A stretch of 16,398 bases of DNA from an uncultured Clostridia bacterium (GTDB taxonomy: Bacteria; Bacillota; Clostridia; Oscillospirales; Acutalibacteraceae): the NCBI GenBank assembly GCA_947567585.1, contig CANONE010000034.1:1-16398 (forward strand). Reading direction: 5' to 3'. Under the pieces are notes generated by a model. The model did no database searches. It worked only from the letters and a program-made list of their open reading frames with translations, and was not told where the DNA came from. Position numbers and translations under genes: made by a program. This document shows positions 13,387 through 16,398 of the stretch, in pieces. Every line of letters begins with the position of its first letter. Within the stretch, counting starts at the first letter, position 1.

Positions 13387-14481
13387 ATGAAAAAAGTCAG
13401 GCTAGGCATAATCGGCACCGGCGGTATTTCCAACTCCCATGTCCGCGCCTATAAGCAGATGGACGATGTAGAGATTGTGGCCGGCGCGGATATCATTCCC
13501 GGTAAGGCCCGGGAGGCCCTGGACCGCTGGGAATTCCCGGGGGCCCACGCCTATGAGACCGCCGCCGAAATGCTGGAAAAGGAGCGGCTGGACGCTGTCA
13601 GCGTGTGTACATACAACTCCACCCATGCCGAGTGCGCCATAGCAGCCCTAGAGGCCGGCTGCCATGTGCTGCTGGAAAAACCCATGACCGTCACCCTGGA
13701 GGACGCTCAAAAGCTCCGCCGGGTGGAGAAGAGGACAGGGAAAATCCTCACCATCGGCTTCCAGCCCCGGTATGATGGACGCATGAAAAAGATTAAGGAA
13801 ATTGTGCAGAGCGGAAAGCTGGGCCAGGTCTACTATGTGCAGACCGGCGGCGGACGGCGCAGGGGCATCCCCGGCAGCACCTTTATTGAGAAGCGCTACG
13901 CCGGTGTAGGCGCTCTGGCGGATATCGGCTGCTATTCCCTGGACATGGTGCTCAACGCGCTGGGGTACCCCAAGCCTCTGACCGTCTCCGCTGTCAGCTA
14001 TGATTTCTTCGGCAAAAACCCCAAGTACACCCCGCCCCAGGACGCGGCCCGGTTCTCTGTAGACGATTTCTGCGGGGCTTTCATTCGACTGGAAGGAGGC
14101 GTTACTCTGGACTTCCGCATGTCGTGGGCCATGCACATGGACACCACAGGCAGTACCATCTTCCTGGGCACGGACGCCGGCCTAAAGGTGGAGCCCGCTA
14201 ATCCGGAGTCCCTTTGGGGCGGCGCATGGGACGGCAGCTGCGGCAATGTCACCCTGTTCCACGACGAATTCGGCGAACCCACCAACACTCCCATTCCCCT
14301 GCATGACGCCAAGGAGGACCGCTTCTTCCTGAAGTGCCGCTCCTTTGTAGACGCGGTAGAACAGGGGCTTCCCGCTCCCATCCCCACCAGCCAGATCATT
14401 TACAACCAAGCCATTATCGACGGCATCATCCGCTCCTGCCAGTGCGGGCGAGAGGTGGAAATCTCGGTGGAAGAGATTTAG
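13387..14481 (+). CDS. Gfo/Idh/MocA family oxidoreductase
   Basis: This 364-residue cytoplasmic NAD(P)-dependent oxidoreductase probably acts on a sugar or cyclitol. The N-terminal Rossmann fold begins LGIIGTGGIS, with the GxGxxS dinucleotide loop at residues 10-15. CTYNSTHAE and LLEKPMT follow, the latter with the family Glu97-Lys98-Pro99 motif (Lys98 is a usual catalytic/cofactor residue). The second domain contains GALADIGCYSLDMVL, corresponding to the family DxGxHxxD region, with Tyr in place of the usual His. The C-terminal half supplies the beta-sheet domain with an FRMSWAMHMD segment. AAAGGAGA at 13371-13378 precedes the ATG by about 9 nt. It has its own strong promoter and is probably monocistronic. 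The substrate cannot be read from sequence or context. Confidence 0.92.
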   Translation: MKKVRLGIIGTGGISNSHVRAYKQMDDVEIVAGADIIPGKAREALDRWEFPGAHAYETAAEMLEKERLDAVSVCTYNSTHAECAIAALEAGCHVLLEKPMTVTLEDAQKLRRVEKRTGKILTIGFQPRYDGRMKKIKEIVQSGKLGQVYYVQTGGGRRRGIPGSTFIEKRYAGVGALADIGCYSLDMVLNALGYPKPLTVSAVSYDFFGKNPKYTPPQDAARFSVDDFCGAFIRLEGGVTLDFRMSWAMHMDTTGSTIFLGTDAGLKVEPANPESLWGGAWDGSCGNVTLFHDEFGEPTNTPIPLHDAKEDRFFLKCRSFVDAVEQGLPAPIPTSQIIYNQAIIDGIIRSCQCGREVEISVEEI

Positions 14482-14754
14482 GGAGCGCCCTGGCCGGGAT
14501 GTTTTTGCATCCAATCTACCGCCCGCTGTGATTGCCGGTTGGGCTTAGACGCTAAAAAGACCGTAATCCGCATGAATCCTTCCTTTCTGCGGGTTGCGGC
14601 CTTTTTCCGCTTGAGAGCAGGGAGACGGCTCCCTTTGGAAGCCAACGCCCCTTTCCGGGATCGGGGCGTTTTTTTTGCAATTTACCCTTGGCTTTCAGCC
14701 GGAGGGAGAGAGAAAATTAGGCTTCCAAACAAGGGAAAATATGACAGAATTGTT
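14482..14754 (+). other. 273-nt intergenic region upstream of groESL
   Basis: No gene is supported here. It holds several small hairpins (GGATG/CATCC at 14497-14512, GCGG/CCGC at 14596-14610, GGGAG/CTCCC at 14620-14633), then the strong terminator at 14644-14676 and a short AT-rich stretch leading to the groES promoter. The terminator is about 160 nt from the oxidoreductase stop, so this is either a long structured 3' UTR or a small RNA; no good internal promoter was found. Confidence 0.5.
14644..14676 (+). terminator. Strong intrinsic terminator upstream of groESL
   Basis: AACGCCCC at 14644-14651 pairs with GGGGCGTT at 14663-14670 across an 11-nt loop, and eight consecutive T residues run from 14669 to 14676. 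It most likely ends the oxidoreductase transcript and insulates the heat-shock operon. Confidence 0.93.
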
Positions 14755-14790
14755 AAAAGTCAAAAAAATGCAAAAAGCCTATTGACTTTT
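14755..14790. promoter_or_regulatory. 9-bp inverted repeat overlapping the groES -35
   Basis: AAAAGTCAA at 14755-14763 and TTGACTTTT at 14782-14790 are perfect inverted arms around an 18-nt A-rich spacer. The right arm contains the whole -35 hexamer. This is separate from CIRCE and could bind a second regulator; it could also be fortuitous given the A/T-rich sequence. Confidence 0.4.
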
Positions 14791-14810
14791 CCTGACCATG
14801 AAGCTAGAAT
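14782..14810 (+). promoter_or_regulatory. SigA-type promoter for groESL
   Basis: TTGACT at 14782-14787 and TAGAAT at 14805-14810 are spaced by 17 nt. CIRCE starts 4 nt after the -10, so HrcA bound there would cover the transcription start. The layout is the standard one for class I heat-shock operons of Firmicutes. Confidence 0.9.
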
Positions 14811-14814
14811 ATGG

Positions 14815-14841
14815 TTAGCACTTGAGAAACGAGAGTGCTAA
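14815..14841. promoter_or_regulatory. CIRCE operator (HrcA binding site)
   Basis: The arms TTAGCACTT (14815-14823) and GAGTGCTAA (14833-14841) are separated by 9 nt. The consensus is TTAGCACTC-N9-GAGTGCTAA, so only the innermost base of the left arm differs. HrcA binds this site and represses groESL until heat shock; hrcA itself is not in the window. Confidence 0.96.
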
Positions 14842-14995
14842 CCGCCCTTGGCCGGGTCTGCCGGCCGTAAAACTGTTATCTCTTTTTTACCGGATCTCCG
14901 GTTAGCGCCGCCCTCTGGGCGCATCATTCAGAGGGAGAAAGGAAAGGCCCTGTACTTTATTATCCTATAAAATTTGCGGGCCTTAGGTGTTTCTT
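14842..14995 (+). other. Structured groES 5' leader
   Basis: About 155 nt separate CIRCE from the groES start. Visible stems are GGCCGG/CCGGCC (14850-14866), ACCGGA/TCCGGT (14889-14902), CGCCC/GGGCG (14909-14921) competing with CCCTCT/AGAGGG (14911-14935), and AAGGCCC/GGGCCTT (14944-14950 with 14978-14984). The last has a 27-nt AU-rich loop and ends exactly where the likely ribosome binding site AGGTG (14985-14989) begins. A role in temperature-dependent translation is possible but inferred. No upstream ORF is supported. Confidence 0.5.
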
Positions 14996-15280
14996 ATGAA
15001 GGTAAAGCCTCTTCTGGACAGAGTCCTTATCAAGGCCGAGGACGCTGAGGAAACGACAAAAAGCGGCATTGTTCTGGCGGCCAAGAGCCAGGAGAAGCCT
15101 CAGATCGCCCGGGTGGTAGCGGTAGGCCCCGGCGGCGAGGTAGACGGCAAGGAAGTGAAGATGTACCTTAAAGAGGGCGACCGGGTGATCTCCGCCAAGT
15201 ACAGCGGCACCGAGGTTAAAATCGACGGCGAGGAATACACCATCGTCAAGCAGAGCGACATCCTGGCCGTAGTAGAGTAA
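14996..15280 (+). CDS. groES: Co-chaperonin GroES (Hsp10)
   Basis: This is a 94-residue cytoplasmic co-chaperonin that caps the GroEL ring as a heptamer. The sequence starts MKVKPLLDRVLIK as in the family. The mobile loop that contacts GroEL is visible at about residues 16-35 (EETTKSGIVLA onward), followed by VVAVGPG, the DRVISAKYSG core strand and the conserved C-terminal DILAVVE. I use ATG at 14996; the in-frame GTG at 14987 overlaps the AGGTG ribosome binding site. First gene of the CIRCE-controlled operon; groEL follows after an unusually long 240-nt spacer. Confidence 0.98.
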   Translation: MKVKPLLDRVLIKAEDAEETTKSGIVLAAKSQEKPQIARVVAVGPGGEVDGKEVKMYLKEGDRVISAKYSGTEVKIDGEEYTIVKQSDILAVVE

Positions 15281-15520
15281 AACAAACCCCCGGCTCAGGC
15301 GGGCAAACAGCCCGTTTCCGTTCAAGGAAAAGCCGGTTGCTCCGCCCAGCAAGCCCCCGGTTCGGCTTAAACAAAACCGGCGAAAAAAGTTTTGCCCGCC
15401 TTTTCAAAGGCGGCAGGGCGTGGGGTGCTGGTCTCCAGTGGAGACCGTTCAGCACCGACCGAGTCGGCAGACGAAACCAGCGTCCCACGACCTTAAAAAA
15501 GAGAAAGGATAGATGCAATC
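15281..15520 (+). ncRNA. Structured groES-groEL intergenic RNA (unknown family)
   Basis: This is a 240-nt non-coding spacer with two adjacent helical domains. Domain A is closed by an 11-bp perfect helix (15297-15307 with 15391-15401) and contains GCCGGTT/AACCGGC (15332-15338 with 15375-15381). Domain B is closed by a 14-bp helix (15419-15432 with 15476-15489) and contains CTCC/GGAG (15433-15443) and CCGAC/GTCGG (15455-15467). Each closing helix has competing local hairpins. No T-run follows either domain, so they are not intrinsic terminators. The groEL ribosome binding site AAAGGA (15504-15509) lies free downstream. I do not recognise a known riboswitch; a processing signal, thermosensor or cis-regulatory RNA are all possible. 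Confidence 0.55.
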
Positions 15521-16398
15521 ATGGCAAAGAAAATTGTCTACGGTGAGGAAGCCCGCAAGGCGCTTTTAAGCGGCGTCAACCAGCTGGCCGACACTGTTAA
15601 AATCACGCTGGGGCCCAAGGGCCGCAATGTTGTGCTGGATAAGAAATTCGGCGCTCCGCTGATTACCAACGACGGCGTTACCATCGCCAAAGAGGTGGAG
15701 CTGGAAGACGCCTATGAGAACATGGGCGCGCAGCTGGTAAAGGAGGTCGCCACCAAGACCAACGACGTGGCTGGCGACGGCACCACCACCGCCACCCTGC
15801 TGGCCCAGGCCCTGGTACGGGAGGGCATGAAGAACGTCACCGCCGGGGCCAACCCCATGGTCCTGCGCCGGGGCGTGCAAAAGGCTACCGACGCCGCCGT
15901 AGAAGCGATTGTCAAGAACAGCCAGAAGGTCAGCGGCACCAAGGATATCGCCCGGGTTGCCGCCGTTTCCTCCAGCAGCGACGAGATCGGCCAGCTGATT
16001 GCCGACGCCATGGAGAAGGTCACCTCCGACGGGGTCATTACCGTAGAGGAAAGCAAGACCGCCGAGACCTACAGCGAGGTTGTAGAGGGCATGATGTTCG
16101 ACCGGGGCTACGTTACCCCTTACATGGCTACCGACACCGATAAGATGGTAGCCGAGCTGGACGATCCTTATATTCTGATTACCGACAAGAAGATTTCCAA
16201 CATCCAGGAGATTCTGCCCCTGTTGGAGCAGATCGTCCAGAGCGGCAAGAAGCTGTTGATTATTGCCGAGGACATTGAGGGCGAGGCCCTGACCACCCTA
16301 ATCCTCAACCGCCTGCGGGGCACCTTTGTGTGCGTGGCCGTCAAGGCTCCCGGCTTCGGCGACCGCCGCAAGGAGATGCTGGTGGACATCGCCACCCT
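15521..16398 (+). CDS. groEL: Chaperonin GroEL (Hsp60), 3'-truncated by the window end
   Basis: This ATP-dependent double-ring chaperonin folds cytosolic proteins together with GroES. The first 292 codons are present, out of about 540 expected; the frame is open to the window edge. The N-terminus AKKIVYGEEARKALLSGV, the equatorial LGPKGRNVVLDK, the nucleotide-binding GDGTTTATLLAQ, the intermediate-domain segment SSSDEIGQLIADAM and the apical VEGMMFDRGY and KAPGFGDRRKEML are all typical. ATG at 15521 follows AAAGGA at 15504-15509 with 11 nt spacing. Transcription is expected from the groES promoter; no separate promoter is apparent in the spacer. Confidence 0.98.
   Translation, partial: MAKKIVYGEEARKALLSGVNQLADTVKITLGPKGRNVVLDKKFGAPLITNDGVTIAKEVELEDAYENMGAQLVKEVATKTNDVAGDGTTTATLLAQALVREGMKNVTAGANPMVLRRGVQKATDAAVEAIVKNSQKVSGTKDIARVAAVSSSSDEIGQLIADAMEKVTSDGVITVEESKTAETYSEVVEGMMFDRGYVTPYMATDTDKMVAELDDPYILITDKKISNIQEILPLLEQIVQSGKKLLIIAEDIEGEALTTLILNRLRGTFVCVAVKAPGFGDRRKEMLVDIAT

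Noticed and set aside
14539..14841. 100-codon open frame upstream of groES
   Set aside because: It runs through the terminator, the promoter and CIRCE, and has no ribosome binding site.
15450..15468. Resemblance of CACCGACCGAGTCGG to the end hairpin of a Cas9 tracrRNA
   Set aside because: No repeat-anti-repeat, CRISPR array or cas gene is present, and a short GC hairpin of this kind arises easily; it is also part of the larger spacer fold.
15419..15489. Resemblance to a TPP riboswitch (GGGGTGC at the 5' side and ACCAGCG at the 3' side)
   Set aside because: The TPP core strings CTGAGA and ACCTGAT are absent, the 3' part lacks the GTAATGCC-like segment, and groEL is not a thiamine gene. The likeness is limited to the outer helix.
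15337..15546. 69-codon open frame across the groES-groEL spacer
   Set aside because: It overlaps the groEL start in another frame, lacks a ribosome binding site and covers the RNA helices; composition is arbitrary.

Overview
The window reads as a GC-rich, Gram-positive, HrcA/CIRCE-type anaerobe of the class Clostridia. The gene content best fits the Oscillospiraceae/Ruminococcaceae gut lineage, but that placement is inferred, because no rRNA or other phylogenetic marker is present. Supporting signs are canonical SigA promoters, several with an extended TGnTATAAT -10, strong AAGGAGG-type ribosome binding sites, a CIRCE operator on groESL, and Firmicutes families such as DUF3784, DUF3267, TIGR04086/DUF3792 next to yajC, and YwaF/TIGR02206. 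No mobile element, CRISPR array, tRNA or rRNA was seen.

Layout. Positions 1-126 are a non-coding left edge with a promoter. Positions 142-5007 carry a plus-strand operon: a MacB/LolD-type ABC ATPase, a 1155-residue FtsX-like permease with a very long extracytoplasmic coiled coil, and a small P-loop kinase-like protein. Positions 5016-9592 are a glycolytic cluster with its own promoter: pgk, a 47-residue ORF behind a terminator-like hairpin, tpiA, a 79-residue two-helix membrane protein, gpmI, a DUF3784 membrane protein, and a strong terminator. Positions 9678-11433 hold two adjacent TM2-domain paralogues and a DUF3267 membrane zincin. Positions 11520-12312 form a minus-strand island of yajC and a TIGR04086 membrane protein. 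Positions 12524-13255 encode a YwaF/TIGR02206 membrane protein. Positions 13387-14481 encode a Gfo/Idh/MocA oxidoreductase behind a near-consensus promoter with a palindrome at the transcription start. Positions 14755-16398 contain the CIRCE-controlled groES-groEL operon, with groEL cut off by the window end.

The glycolytic cluster supplies three consecutive lower-glycolysis activities (phosphoglycerate kinase, triose-phosphate isomerase, cofactor-independent phosphoglycerate mutase) without gap or eno. A terminator-like hairpin after pgk could set pgk apart from the genes below it. The groESL operon combines HrcA-type control of initiation with unusual RNA architecture: a hairpin-rich groES leader and a 240-nt groES-groEL spacer.

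The most unusual signal is that groES-groEL spacer. It holds two adjacent structured domains, one closed by an 11-bp perfect helix and the other by a 14-bp helix that includes two G-U wobbles. Each domain also has strong mutually exclusive local hairpins. I do not recognise it as a known RNA family, and it is the best candidate here for an undescribed cis-regulatory or processed RNA. Secondary points are the coiled-coil exporter, the small ORFs inside the glycolytic cluster, and a roughly 35-residue insertion in PGK.
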